Shown: positions 55,662 to 64,000 of the stretch, one piece after another | Layout of the letters: every line of letters begins with the position of its first letter | How positions within the stretch are numbered: position 1 is the stretch's first letter | DNA from: Chloroflexia bacterium SDU3-3 | GTDB taxonomy: Bacteria; Chloroflexota; Chloroflexia; Chloroflexales; Roseiflexaceae | Direction of reading: 5' to 3' | Assembly (NCBI GenBank): GCA_009268125.1 | Contig: WBOU01000007.1 | Location: 62,001-126,000 of the forward strand | Length of the DNA: 64,000 nucleotides | Notes under the pieces: generated by a model | Database searches by the model: none | Told to the model about the DNA's origin: nothing | The model's input: the letters and a program-made list of their open reading frames with translations, nothing else | Translations under genes and position numbers: made by a program

Positions 55662-55690
55662 AAAAAAGGCGTATGATCACATCGTACGCC
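55662..55690 (-). terminator. Intrinsic terminator of the TauE-like gene
   Basis: On the minus strand a 10-bp stem (55668-55677 with 55681-55690, one G-T pair) is followed by a T-run. Confidence 0.75.
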
Positions 55691-55711
55691 GTAAAGATAT
55701 AAAAAGAGGAG

Positions 55712-56473
55712 CTATGCCAGCAGTTGCGGCAGATTGATCGCCAGCAGCACCGTGCCCAGCGCCAGCACCAGGGCCGCGAAGCCGCGCCGCAGCCGCATGG
55801 GCGGCAGCACGCCCGCCCAGCGCGTGCCCGCCAGCAGCCCGGGCAGCCCGCCCGCCAGCAGCAGCCCGATCATGGCCCAGTTCAGGTGCACATCGCCCAT
55901 GTGGCCCAGCACGCCCGCCACGCTGTTCACCGCGATCACCACCAGCGATGAGCCGACCGCCTGGCGCATGGGCAGGCGCAGCACCAGCACCAGCGCGGGC
56001 ACGATCAGGAAGCCGCCGCCCACGCCTAAGAACCCGGTGAGGAAGCCGACCGCGCCGCCAGCGGCCAGCAGCTGCCACCAGATCACGGGCGCGGCATCCT
56101 GCGCGGTGTCCTCGCGGCGGCTGCGCAGCATCAGGGTGGCCACGGCCAGCATCAGCAGCGCGAACAGCACCAGCAGCACGGCGGAGGGCAGCAGCGCCGA
56201 GAGCCTAGCCCCCGCGAAGGCCGTGGCCAGCCCGACCGAGCCGAACAGCAGGGCCGAGCCGAGCCGCACGTCGCCAGCGCGGCGGTGCATCACCGCGCCC
56301 GCTAGGGCGTTCAGGCCCACGATTACCAGCGACGAAGTGACGGCGGTGTGGGTGTCCTGCCCCAGCAGGTAGACGAGGGCGGGCACCATCAAGATCGAGC
56401 CGCCGCCGCCCAGCAGCCCAAGCGAGAGGCCGATCAGCGCGCCGATGGCCAGCGCCAGCAGAGATGTTGTCAT
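55712..56473 (-). CDS. TauE/SafE-type sulfite exporter (TSUP family)
   Basis: The 253-residue protein has about eight membrane segments with the two Gly-rich TSUP repeats LGLLGGGGSILMVPALVYLLG and FLTGFLGVGGGFLIVPALVL. TSUP proteins export sulfite or other sulfur anions. Convergent orientation toward the persulfide dioxygenase-rhodanese cluster suggests it disposes of the sulfite produced there. Its promoter region (56474-56596) is shared with the methyltransferase gene. Confidence 0.88.
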   Translation of the reverse strand: MTTSLLALAIGALIGLSLGLLGGGGSILMVPALVYLLGQDTHTAVTSSLVIVGLNALAGAVMHRRAGDVRLGSALLFGSVGLATAFAGARLSALLPSAVLLVLFALLMLAVATLMLRSRREDTAQDAAPVIWWQLLAAGGAVGFLTGFLGVGGGFLIVPALVLVLRLPMRQAVGSSLVVIAVNSVAGVLGHMGDVHLNWAMIGLLLAGGLPGLLAGTRWAGVLPPMRLRRGFAALVLALGTVLLAINLPQLLA

Positions 56474-56596
56474 AGGAATGCTCCCATAGGGTGGCCACCG
56501 CGTGTGGCCGCTAGCTAGTGGATGCGCGCAAGGTGTGGAAGGTTACAGCCTCGCCCTGCTACAGTGGGGGCGAGCATGTTGAAAGGAGGGATCGTG

Positions 56597-57199
56597 ATGA
56601 GCGAGCAGGAGCAGTCGGATGCCCGTTTCGCGTCGTTTCAGCAGCGCTACCGTGCGGGCGACATGCCATGGGATGCCGAGCTGCCGCCGCCCGAGGTGAT
56701 CGCGATCGCTAGGGAGCTGGCGGCGGGGCGGGCGCTGGATCTGGGCTGTGGCGCGGGGCGGGCCTGCATGCACCTGGCCAGGGCGGGCTGGCAGGTGGAT
56801 GGGGTGGACTATGTGCCCGAGGCGGTGGCCATGGCCGCCGAGCGTGTGCGCGCCGCTGGCGTGGCCGAACAGGTGCAGCTGCACGTGGGTTCGGTGGCCG
56901 ACATGGCATTTCTGGCCGGCCCGTACGACCTAGCGGTGGATGTGGGCTGCCTGCACGGGCTGGGCGATTCCGAGCGGCGAGCCTACGCCGCCGAGGTGGC
57001 GCGGCTGGTGCGGCCTGGCGGCACGCTGCTGCTGTTCGCGCACCACGGCGCGCCGGGCGAGGGGCCAGCGCGGATGCCGCACGGCGTGGTCGAGCCGCTG
57101 TTCGCCGCTGCGTTCGAGTTGGCGGCGGCGGTGTCCGGTGTCACCGAGGTGCGCGGCACCCGGCTTGACTCGGCGTGGTACACCATGCGCCGCCGCTGA
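56597..57199 (+). CDS. SAM-dependent class I methyltransferase
   Basis: The 200-residue protein starts at ATG 56597 (MSEQEQSDARFASFQQRYRA), preceded by AAAGGAGGG. It shows motif I ALDLGCGAGRACMHLA, GVDYVPEAVAMA, and DVGCLHGLGDSERRAYAAEV. The order resembles tellurite-resistance/thiopurine-type methyltransferases (TehB-like). The substrate is not evident. It lies upstream of the chemotaxis genes but its own promoter sits before it and the cheY promoter follows. Confidence 0.85.
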   Translation: MSEQEQSDARFASFQQRYRAGDMPWDAELPPPEVIAIARELAAGRALDLGCGAGRACMHLARAGWQVDGVDYVPEAVAMAAERVRAAGVAEQVQLHVGSVADMAFLAGPYDLAVDVGCLHGLGDSERRAYAAEVARLVRPGGTLLLFAHHGAPGEGPARMPHGVVEPLFAAAFELAAAVSGVTEVRGTRLDSAWYTMRRR

Positions 57200-57208
57200 G
57201 AAGGAATA

Positions 57209-57217
57209 TGCTACAAT
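57209..57217 (+). promoter_or_regulatory. Extended -10 promoter element (TGCTACAAT) for the che operon
   Basis: TGC-TACAAT lies about 135 bases upstream of cheY, ten bases after the methyltransferase stop codon, with no clear -35. Confidence 0.6.
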
Positions 57218-57351
57218 GCTAGCACCTGGATCAGCACCGCGATCACATGATCATTTTCGCCTCTAGACGGTTCTGGCTTGTTGTTATCGAACTGGGCCTC
57301 GCAGCAGTCGCGTGCGCTCACCTCTAGCGCTGTGAAAGGCAGGGCAATGCT

Positions 57352-57723
57352 ATGCGCCATATTCTTGTCGTCGATGACTCCGCTACGATGCGCAGAATGA
57401 TCATCGCCTCGCTTCGCACGCTCTGCGATGTCACCTTCAGTGAGGCCAACAACGGGCTGGAGGCGCTTGAGCGGCTGATCATCGCGCCTGTCGATCTGAT
57501 GACCATAGACCTGAACATGCCCGACATGCATGGGAGCGAGGTGGTGCGCTTTGTGCGCACGCAGGAGCGCTACCAGCAGCTGCCGATCATCGTCATCTCC
57601 ACACGGGGCGATGAATCAAGCCAAGAGGATCTGCTGGAGGCGGGGGCGAGCGCCTATGTGGTCAAGCCATTTACCCCTGGGATGCTCGCCGATCAGGCGC
57701 GGCTCCTGCTCCAGGGCGTATAG
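57352..57723 (+). CDS. CheY-type single-domain response regulator
   Basis: The 123-residue protein begins MRHILVVDDSATMRRMIIAS. Acidic pair DD, phospho-acceptor Asp in MTIDLNMPDMHG, Thr/Ser in VISTRG and Lys in YVVKPF are in place; it has no output domain. It is the likely phosphorylation target of the CheA encoded 23 bases downstream. Whether it acts on a motor, a pilus or another target is open. Confidence 0.93.
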   Translation: MRHILVVDDSATMRRMIIASLRTLCDVTFSEANNGLEALERLIIAPVDLMTIDLNMPDMHGSEVVRFVRTQERYQQLPIIVISTRGDESSQEDLLEAGASAYVVKPFTPGMLADQARLLLQGV

Positions 57724-57746
57724 CCGAGCGGCGAGAAGGGTCGCAC

Positions 57747-59705
57747 GTGCCAACCTCTAGCGGCGAGAGCCAATTCTTTAGCGAGTTTCTCGATGATTTC
57801 TTCGCCGAGAGCGAGGAGCATCTGGCGCTGGCGCGGCGTATCTTACTTTCGCTAGAGGAAGCCCCGGATGAGCCAGGGCTGGCGCAGATCGATGAGCTGT
57901 TCCGCGCATTTCACTCGCTCAAGGGCCTGGCCGGGATGGTGGGAGTGGGCGAGATCGAGCTACTGTCGCACGAGCTGGAGGCGCTGCTCCGCGCCCTGCG
58001 GATGGGCGATGCCGATCTGAGCGATGAGATGCTAGGTGCGCTGATCGGCGGTGTTCGGCTGCTGGAGCAGTGCCTGGTGGCCCGGAAGACCGGGGCTGCT
58101 GCCCCGCCGGTTGAGGCAACGATCCGCGCGCTGGCCGACATGACCGAGGGCAGTCGCAGCGCACCGACCACGCCCACCGCGCCAGGCGGGGCGGAGCCCG
58201 CCAAGATCGCGGCGGCGCTGGCCCAGGGCATGCGGGTCTGGCGTATCGTGTTCACACCATCGGCGTCGCTGGCCGAGCGCGGCGTGCATGTCAACAGCAT
58301 CCGCGAGCGTCTGCTGGCCCTGGGCGAGCTGCTGCGGGCCGCCCCGCAGGTCTCCCCCGGCGGTATGCTCACCTTCGATTTTGTGCTGGCCAGCGCCGCG
58401 CCCGAGCGCGCCTTCGATGGCTGGGCCGCCGATGGACTAGCCGTCGCCCCCTACACCCAGCCCGCCGCGCCGAGCGCCCCTGCCGCATCCCCCGCGCCGC
58501 CTGCCAGCCCAGCTCCCCCGATCCCAGCCGGGACAGTGGTGCGCGTCGACCTAGAGCGTCTAGATGACCTGATGCGCATGGTCGGCGATCTGGTGATCGC
58601 CAACGCCCGGCTAGAGGAGCAGATCGCCCAGGCCGCGCCGCTGCTGCCCAGCGCCGACGCCCGCGCCCTGTATGATCTGGTCGGCGCGTTCCAGCGGCAG
58701 ACCCGCAGCCTGCGCGCTGGGGTGATGCGGACGCGGCTGGTGCCCATCGGCGAATCCTTTGGCCGCATCCAGTTCATGGCGCGTGATCTTGCCCGCGACC
58801 TTGGGCGACAGCTGGCGGTGGTCATCCAGGGCGAGCACACCGAGATCGACAAGTTCCTGGTGGACTGGCTGATGGATCCGCTGATGCACCTAGTGCGCAA
58901 TGCCCTGAGCCACGGCCTTGAGCCGACCCAGGAGCGGGTGTCGCTGGGCAAGCCGAGCGCGGGCAGGCTCACCCTGCGAGCCGCCGCCGATGGCGAGCAC
59001 GTGGTGGTGACGGTGGCCGACGACGGGCGTGGGATCGACATTGGGCGGGTGGCGGCGCGGGCTAGGGCGCACGGCTTGCTGGCCGAGGGCGAGGAGCTTG
59101 CCCCCGACCACATACTCGACATTCTGTGCGCGCCAGGGTTCTCCACGCGGGATCAGGCCGATAGGGTGAGCGGGCGCGGCGTGGGGATGGATGTGGTGGC
59201 CAACGCCGTGCACGAGCTGCGCGGCGCGCTCGCGCTGGAGACAGTGGCGGGCCAGGGTACCACGTTCACGCTGCGCCTGCCGCTGACCCTGGCGATCATG
59301 GATGCGCTGCTGGTGGCTGTGGCCGACCAGTGCTTCGCCATCCCGCTCTCGGCCATCGGCGAGATCATATCGCTGGAGCCAGGCCAGATCACGCCGCTGG
59401 AGCGCAACGAGCTGATCACCCACCGCGGTGCGCCGCTGCCGCTGGTGCGCATCGCGCAGCGCTTTCAGATCGCGGGGGCGTTGCACCACGGCTACGCCTG
59501 CGTCGTGGGCGAGGGCGGCGGCGCTGCCGCGCTGGTCTTCGATCGCGCCCTGGGTAAGCGCGAGATCGTGGTGCGCCCGCTGAACGACCCGCTGGTGGCG
59601 CAGCCATACCTGGCCGGGGCCACCGAGCTGGGCGATGGTCGTGTGGTGCTTCTTCTGGATGTGGCCGCGCTGCTGCGGCCCGCATCCGCAGCCCGAGAGA
59701 GCTGA
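57747..59705 (+). CDS. cheA: CheA-type chemotaxis histidine kinase
   Basis: The 652-residue protein starts at GTG 57747. Order: Hpt domain with FHSLKGLAGMVG (His acceptor), a linker, a dimerisation domain (MVGDLVIANARLEEQIAQAA), HATPase (MHLVRNALSHGLEPTQE, DDGRGI, GRGVGMDVVANAV) and a CheW-like regulatory domain (VADQCFAIPLSAIGEIISLE). It lacks a recognisable P2 CheY-binding domain. CheA binds receptors and CheW and phosphorylates CheY. Encoded between cheY and cheW. Confidence 0.94.
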   Translation: MPTSSGESQFFSEFLDDFFAESEEHLALARRILLSLEEAPDEPGLAQIDELFRAFHSLKGLAGMVGVGEIELLSHELEALLRALRMGDADLSDEMLGALIGGVRLLEQCLVARKTGAAAPPVEATIRALADMTEGSRSAPTTPTAPGGAEPAKIAAALAQGMRVWRIVFTPSASLAERGVHVNSIRERLLALGELLRAAPQVSPGGMLTFDFVLASAAPERAFDGWAADGLAVAPYTQPAAPSAPAASPAPPASPAPPIPAGTVVRVDLERLDDLMRMVGDLVIANARLEEQIAQAAPLLPSADARALYDLVGAFQRQTRSLRAGVMRTRLVPIGESFGRIQFMARDLARDLGRQLAVVIQGEHTEIDKFLVDWLMDPLMHLVRNALSHGLEPTQERVSLGKPSAGRLTLRAAADGEHVVVTVADDGRGIDIGRVAARARAHGLLAEGEELAPDHILDILCAPGFSTRDQADRVSGRGVGMDVVANAVHELRGALALETVAGQGTTFTLRLPLTLAIMDALLVAVADQCFAIPLSAIGEIISLEPGQITPLERNELITHRGAPLPLVRIAQRFQIAGALHHGYACVVGEGGGAAALVFDRALGKREIVVRPLNDPLVAQPYLAGATELGDGRVVLLLDVAALLRPASAARES

Positions 59706-59707
59706 CC

Positions 59708-60202
59708 ATGAGCGAGTATATTCTCTGCGAGCTGGCCGGGGCAACCTACGCCATCCCCAGCATCGCCGTGCGCTATGTCGAGATGATCGAGCAGATCACG
59801 CCGGTGCCCAACGCCCCCCCGGCGGTGGAGGGCATCGTGCTCTCGCGCGGGCAGGTCATCCCCGCCCTGAGCCTGCGCGCGCGCTTCGGCTTCGCGCCAC
59901 AGCCGCACACGTTGCGCACCCGGCTTGTGGTGGTGGCCAGCGGCGAGCGGGTGGTGGGCCTGATCGTGGATACCGCCCGCGAGTTCGCCCGTATCGACGC
60001 TGCCGCGATTAGCCCGCCGCCTGCGGCTATCAGCGGGCTGAGCGGCAGCTACCTGGAGGGTGTGGCCACGCTTGGACAGCGGCTGGCGCTGCTGCTCCGG
60101 CTCGACGAGGTGCTGAAGATAACCGATTCGCTAGCCCCAGATGCTGGCCCCGATGAAGGAGAGCGCGACCATGGCATTCTTCAACCGACCGAAGAGCGAT
60201 AG
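59708..60202 (+). CDS. cheW: CheW-type chemotaxis adaptor
   Basis: The 164-residue protein (MSEYILCELAGATYAIPSIA) has the CheW SH3-like fold: EMIEQITPVPNAPPAVEGIV, LSRGQVIPALSLRARFGF and VVVASGERVVGLIVDTAREF. It couples CheA to receptors. It starts two bases after the cheA stop codon, and its 3' end overlaps the receptor gene by 32 bases. Confidence 0.93.
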   Translation: MSEYILCELAGATYAIPSIAVRYVEMIEQITPVPNAPPAVEGIVLSRGQVIPALSLRARFGFAPQPHTLRTRLVVVASGERVVGLIVDTAREFARIDAAAISPPPAAISGLSGSYLEGVATLGQRLALLLRLDEVLKITDSLAPDAGPDEGERDHGILQPTEER

Positions 60203-62216
60203 GCGCGGCGCGCTGGCCCGCGAGCGTGCCGCCCAGCTTGAGCGTCAGGCGCGCGCCATCCTGCGCGTGGCTGAGGCCGCCGATGCCGACGTCGCCGCGC
60301 TGGGCGGGGCGCTGGGGCAGGCCGAGCAGGGCAGCACCGCAATCACGGCGGCGCTGCGCGAGACGGCAGGCCAGGCCTCATCTGTGGCCACCTCATCCGA
60401 GCAGATGGCCTCGGCGGTGAACCAGATCTCGGTGTCGATCGAGGAGCTTACCTCCAGCACCACCAGCCTGGCCGGATCGGTCGAGCAGTCGGCCACCTCG
60501 ATCGAGGAGACGAGCGCATCCATCCAGCAGGTGGCCGGGATGGCCCAGGAGATGGCCGAGTCGTCGGCGCAGACCACCGACGCGATCCGGCAGGTGAGCA
60601 TTGCGATCAAGGCGGTGAACGGCGAGTCGGAGGTGCTGGCCTCGTCGGTGAATGAGACGGCGGCCCTGATCGAGGAGGTGTCGTCGTCGATCATCGGCGT
60701 GGCTTCTAGCGCGAACGAGCTGAGCGCCACCGCCAGCGAGACGGCGTCCTCGATCAGCGAGATGGCCACCTCGATCGAGGAGGTCAGCACGATCACCGAG
60801 AACCTCTCGGGGTCAATCGAGCAGGTCGCGACATCGATCGAGGAGATCTCGCGCTCGGTACAGGGTGTGGCCCAGAACGCCGAGCAGATCACCAGCGCCG
60901 CGACCGATGCGGCCACCGCCGCCACGCAGCTGGATCGCTCGATCCACGCTGTGGCCAACCTGGCGCACCAGGCCGATACGCTGAGCCGCCGCAGCGCGCG
61001 CGACGCCGAGACTGGCGGCGCAGCGGTGGAGCGCTCCATCCAGGGCTTCGGGCGCATGCGCGACTCGATCACGCTTTCGGCCACCACCATGCGCGAGATG
61101 GGCAGGCGCGCCCAGGAGATCAGCGGGATCGTCGATACGATCAACCTGCTGGCCGAGCGCACCAACCTGCTGTCGCTGAATGCATCGATTGAGGCGGCCC
61201 GCGCGGGCGATGCCGGGCGGGGCTTCGCCGTGATCGCCGAGGAGATCCGCAACCTGGCCGATCGATCGGCCCGCGCCACCGCTGACATCGCCACGATCAT
61301 CAAGGCGCTCCAAGATTCGGTCCAGGAGGCGATTACGACATCCTCCGATGGCATGCGGATCGCCGAGGACGCCAGCCACCAGGCCGAGGAGGCATCGCAG
61401 GGGCTGCGGCAGATCCTAAGCGGGATTGAGGAGAACACCCAGATCGTGGCGCAGATCGCGCGCGCCACCGAGGAGCAGATGAGCGCGGGGCAGAGTGTGG
61501 CGGCGGCGGTCAACACCACGGCGGCGCAGTCGCGCCAGGTGGCGAAGGCGGTGGTGGAGCAGGCCCAGGCCACGCAGTCGCTGGCGCAGAGCGCCGCGCA
61601 GATGCGGCTGATCTCGCATCAGGTGGTGCAGGCCATGGTCGAGCAGCGCACGGCGGCGCGCAGCATCACGCTTGCGGCGCAGAATACCACTAATATCGCC
61701 ACGCAGATCCGCAGCTCTACCGATGAGCAGGTGCGCGGCACCCACCAGATGCTCCAGTCGATTGAGGCGATGCGTGGCAGCGCCAGCTCCACCGCGCATG
61801 CGCTGGCCGAGCACGCCAGCGCCAGCGAGCAGATCACGCGCGAGGCCGAGCGGCTCGCACTGCTCACCAAGAATGTTAGCAGCGCGCTGGATGAGCAGTC
61901 GCGGGCGGCAGTAGACATAACTTCGGCGGTCGACAACATCCGAACGCGCTCGGTGCAGATCGCCCGCTCGCTCTCCGAGCAGTCGCGGGCCATGGCCGAG
62001 ATCCGGGCGGTGGCGCGGGACACCGCTGCGCAGCTGAAGGGTATTGTGGATGCCAACCAGGCGCGCGCCTCGGCCACGGCGGCGCTGGCGACCGCGCTAG
62101 AGCAGGCCCGGACTCTGGCCCAGCGCCAGAGCCTCGGCTTCAGCCAGACCCGGCAGGCGGCACTGATCCTGCTGAAGCAGAGCGAGATTCTTGAGACGGA
62201 TGGCAGCACAGGCTAG
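60171..62216 (+). CDS. Soluble methyl-accepting chemotaxis protein without sensor domain
   Basis: The 681-residue protein starts at ATG 60171 (MAFFNRPKSDRRGALARERA), preceded by AAGGAGAG. There is no membrane segment and no sensory domain; nearly all is coiled coil with many SIEE/SSI repeats. The signalling tip is RTNLLSLNASIEAARAGDAG followed by RGFAVIAEEIRNLADRSA. It probably receives its signal from a partner protein or the cytosol. The next gene, a PAS-HEAT protein, is a candidate partner. Confidence 0.92.
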   Translation: MAFFNRPKSDRRGALARERAAQLERQARAILRVAEAADADVAALGGALGQAEQGSTAITAALRETAGQASSVATSSEQMASAVNQISVSIEELTSSTTSLAGSVEQSATSIEETSASIQQVAGMAQEMAESSAQTTDAIRQVSIAIKAVNGESEVLASSVNETAALIEEVSSSIIGVASSANELSATASETASSISEMATSIEEVSTITENLSGSIEQVATSIEEISRSVQGVAQNAEQITSAATDAATAATQLDRSIHAVANLAHQADTLSRRSARDAETGGAAVERSIQGFGRMRDSITLSATTMREMGRRAQEISGIVDTINLLAERTNLLSLNASIEAARAGDAGRGFAVIAEEIRNLADRSARATADIATIIKALQDSVQEAITTSSDGMRIAEDASHQAEEASQGLRQILSGIEENTQIVAQIARATEEQMSAGQSVAAAVNTTAAQSRQVAKAVVEQAQATQSLAQSAAQMRLISHQVVQAMVEQRTAARSITLAAQNTTNIATQIRSSTDEQVRGTHQMLQSIEAMRGSASSTAHALAEHASASEQITREAERLALLTKNVSSALDEQSRAAVDITSAVDNIRTRSVQIARSLSEQSRAMAEIRAVARDTAAQLKGIVDANQARASATAALATALEQARTLAQRQSLGFSQTRQAALILLKQSEILETDGSTG

Positions 62217-62221
62217 GCACT

Positions 62222-64000
62222 ATGACGCATCTGAATGAGCCCGCCGTATCGGTGAGCGGCATGTTTACCACCGACCCATCGCTGGCTGTGCTGGCGTGGG
62301 ATGTCGGGATGGAGCAGATCACTGGCATCCCCGCCGACGCAGCGCAGCGGCAGCCCCTCACCGCGCTGATCCCCGACCTTGCGGCGCGCGGCATCCTGGC
62401 GCGGTTTCAGGATGCCGCCACATCTGGTGCGGCCAGCGTGCTGGCTCCAGCCCTGCACCACTACCTGATCGCATGCCCGCCGCGCCTGCCATCCCGCCAC
62501 TTCGCCCACATGCAGCAGCGCGTATCCATCGGCCCGCTGCGCGACGGTGATGCGATCATCGGGGTGCTGGCAGTGGTGGAGGATGTGACCGAGCGGTGCG
62601 ACTGCGAGCGCGACCTGGGCAGTCCGGACGAGCCGACCCGGCTGCGCGCGGCCCAGTGGCTGGCAGCGCACGAGGCCGCCACATCGCTGCTGGGCGGCGC
62701 GATCGACGACGCCAGCTGGCGGGTGCGCCACGCCGCCGTCGATGCCCTGGCCCAGCGCGCAGGTGGGGACGAGGTGCAGCGGCTGGTGCAGGTGCTGGTG
62801 CAGCACCACCGCAGCTTCGGCGCGCTCAACAGCGCCATCCAGATCCTGGCGCGCACCGACGAGGATGCCGTGGCCCCGCTGGCCGCGCTGCTGCGCTCGG
62901 AAGATGCCGACCTGCGCGGCTATGTGGCCCTGGCGCTCGGCGAGCGTGGCGATGTGCGGGCCGCGCCTGCGCTGGAGGCGGCCCTGGCCGACCCGGATGT
63001 GAATGTGCGCTACCACGCTATCGAGGCGCTCGGCAGGCTGCGCGCGGCCCACGCGGTCCCGGCGCTGCTGGCGGTGGCGATGGAGCGCGACTTCTTCCTC
63101 TCGTTTCCTGCGATCGACGCGCTGGCCCAGATCGGCGACCCGGCAGCTGCGGCACAGATCGTGCTCCTACTTGACGACGACCTGCTTTCTGCACCAGCCG
63201 CCCAGGCGCTGGCCCAGATCGGCGGGGCCGAGGCGATCGGCCCGCTGGCTGGGGCGCTCGGCACCCCCGCCCCACCTGTCCCTGAGATTGCCCGCGCGCT
63301 TGCCGCCATCGGCGAGCGGATCGGCACGGCAGCGCTGGCCGCGCGCCTGCGCTCGGCGCTCCAGCCTGATGGTGAGCAGCGCCTGCTGGATGCATTCGGC
63401 AGGGCGAGCGTAGAGGATCTTCGTGCGCTAGCCATGGTGCTGGGATGTGTTGCGAGCGCCGCAGGCGCGGCAGCGCTGGCCGCGCTGCTCGCGCGTGAGG
63501 ATGTGCGCGAGGCGGCGATCGACGCGCTGGCCCTTGTGGGCGCGCCCGCAGTGGGCGCGGTGGTGGCGCAGCTAGGCGATGCCGACCTCGCCACCTGCGA
63601 GGCGGCGATCGTGACGCTCGGGCGGATCGGCAGCGCCGAGGCGGTGCCCGCGCTGCTGGGCGTGCTGCGCGATCGGCCCGAGCTTACTGTGGCGGTGGCG
63701 GGCGCGCTCGGGCGGATCGGCGACCAGCGGGCCTTCGAGCCGCTGCTGGGCCTGCTGGGCCACCCGGATGCGCCTGTACGCCAGGCGGCGGTCGGGGCGC
63801 TCAGCTCGCTGGGCAGCCCGGGCATGGAAGGCAGCATCGCGCCCCTGCTGGCCGCGCCGGATGCCGCCACACGCGAGTCGGCGGCGAAGATCGCGGGCTA
63901 CTTCAGCTTTCCCTCGTGCGTGGAGCGCCTGCTGGCGCTGTGCGGCGACCCAGATGAGCACGTGCGCCGGGCGGCGGTGGAGAGCCTGCCCTTCCTCGAT
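62222..64000 (+). CDS. PAS-like plus HEAT-repeat protein (3' end cut by window edge)
   Basis: The frame is open from ATG 62222 (MTHLNEPAVSVSGMFTTDPS) to the right edge, 593 codons. The first 120 residues look like a PAS domain: SLAVLAWDVGMEQITGIPAD and GPLRDGDAIIGVLAVVEDVT. The rest is HEAT/PBS-lyase-like repeats of about 31 residues, for example DASWRVRHAAVDALAQRAGG, NVRYHAIEALGRLRAAHAV and PVRQAAVGALSSLGS. It starts six bases after the receptor stop, so it belongs to the che operon. HEAT repeats usually bind proteins, so this may be the sensor partner of the sensor-less receptor. Confidence 0.85.
   Translation, partial: MTHLNEPAVSVSGMFTTDPSLAVLAWDVGMEQITGIPADAAQRQPLTALIPDLAARGILARFQDAATSGAASVLAPALHHYLIACPPRLPSRHFAHMQQRVSIGPLRDGDAIIGVLAVVEDVTERCDCERDLGSPDEPTRLRAAQWLAAHEAATSLLGGAIDDASWRVRHAAVDALAQRAGGDEVQRLVQVLVQHHRSFGALNSAIQILARTDEDAVAPLAALLRSEDADLRGYVALALGERGDVRAAPALEAALADPDVNVRYHAIEALGRLRAAHAVPALLAVAMERDFFLSFPAIDALAQIGDPAAAAQIVLLLDDDLLSAPAAQALAQIGGAEAIGPLAGALGTPAPPVPEIARALAAIGERIGTAALAARLRSALQPDGEQRLLDAFGRASVEDLRALAMVLGCVASAAGAAALAALLAREDVREAAIDALALVGAPAVGAVVAQLGDADLATCEAAIVTLGRIGSAEAVPALLGVLRDRPELTVAVAGALGRIGDQRAFEPLLGLLGHPDAPVRQAAVGALSSLGSPGMEGSIAPLLAAPDAATRESAAKIAGYFSFPSCVERLLALCGDPDEHVRRAAVESLPFLD

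Overview
The window is 64 kb of GC-rich bacterial chromosome that I place in the phylum Chloroflexota, probably near the Chloroflexales. This is an inference from gene content: a type 2 isopentenyl-diphosphate isomerase, a MutL-like ASKHA protein in a membrane operon, a maltodextrin-type glucan phosphorylase, a fused biotin carboxylase/biotin carrier, many multi-domain sensor kinases and soluble coiled-coil chemoreceptors. There are no rRNA genes, no CRISPR array and no recognisable insertion sequence. Both window edges cut a gene: an ECF sigma factor on the left and a PAS-HEAT repeat protein on the right.

Layout. 0-3 kb (minus): partial ECF sigma factor, heme-exporter pair ccmB/ccmA, site-2-type protease. 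3-8.4 kb (plus): sensor kinase ending in a receiver-domain fossil, a catalytically dead pseudo-histidine kinase, a metallophosphoesterase behind a possible attenuator, a ParB/Srx-like protein. 8.4-13.8 kb: ThuA-like protein (minus), O-antigen ligase-like protein and a large GAF/PAS histidine kinase (plus). 13.8-19 kb (minus): uvrA, recF, fni. 19.4-22 kb (plus): cyclophilin and an arsenic island (arsR, arsN2, arsM) with one 22-bp palindrome before each gene. 22.1-23.3 kb: AT-rich island with two small secreted-type proteins. 23.4-31.1 kb (minus): a five-gene uncharacterised membrane operon built around a 1,035-residue protein with 23 P-x-W-[LM] motifs and ending with a MutL-like ATPase. 31.1-38.5 kb (minus): dtd, PIN/TRAM protein, radA, clpC, ribosomal protein S1. 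38.7-43.2 kb (plus): lipoprotein/membrane/small-protein trio with a structured leader, leaderless nadD, rsmG, pspA. 43.3-47.8 kb: glucan phosphorylase, two small cytosolic proteins, a hidden 42-residue membrane protein, a YugP-type zinc protease, a YtxH-like protein. 48-52 kb (plus): biotin carboxylase, Ser/Thr kinase with a FxLYD-like tail, tRNA-Glu and tRNA-Asp. 52.3-56.5 kb: ECF sigma/anti-sigma pair beside persulfide dioxygenase-rhodanese, rhodanese and a TauE-like exporter. 56.6-64 kb (plus): methyltransferase, then cheY-cheA-cheW-MCP and a PAS-HEAT protein.

How the genes work together. The clearest modules are arsenic detoxification (sensor-repressor, acetyltransferase, methyltransferase), sulfane-sulfur handling, and a compact Che pathway with a soluble receptor and no cheR or cheB in view. 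The most intriguing unexplained module is the P-x-W-[LM] operon at 23.4-31.1 kb: membrane proteins, a multivalent motif scaffold and an actin-fold ATPase without mutase partners.

Regulation. More than ten intergenic regions carry an extended -10 box of the form TG-N-TA[TC]A[AC]T, mostly without a visible -35. Genes are often closed by strong inverted repeats, with or without a T-run. A short dispersed element with the core ACCACGAAGRCRCGAAG occurs in four intergenic regions. All calls were made by reading; no database search was run.
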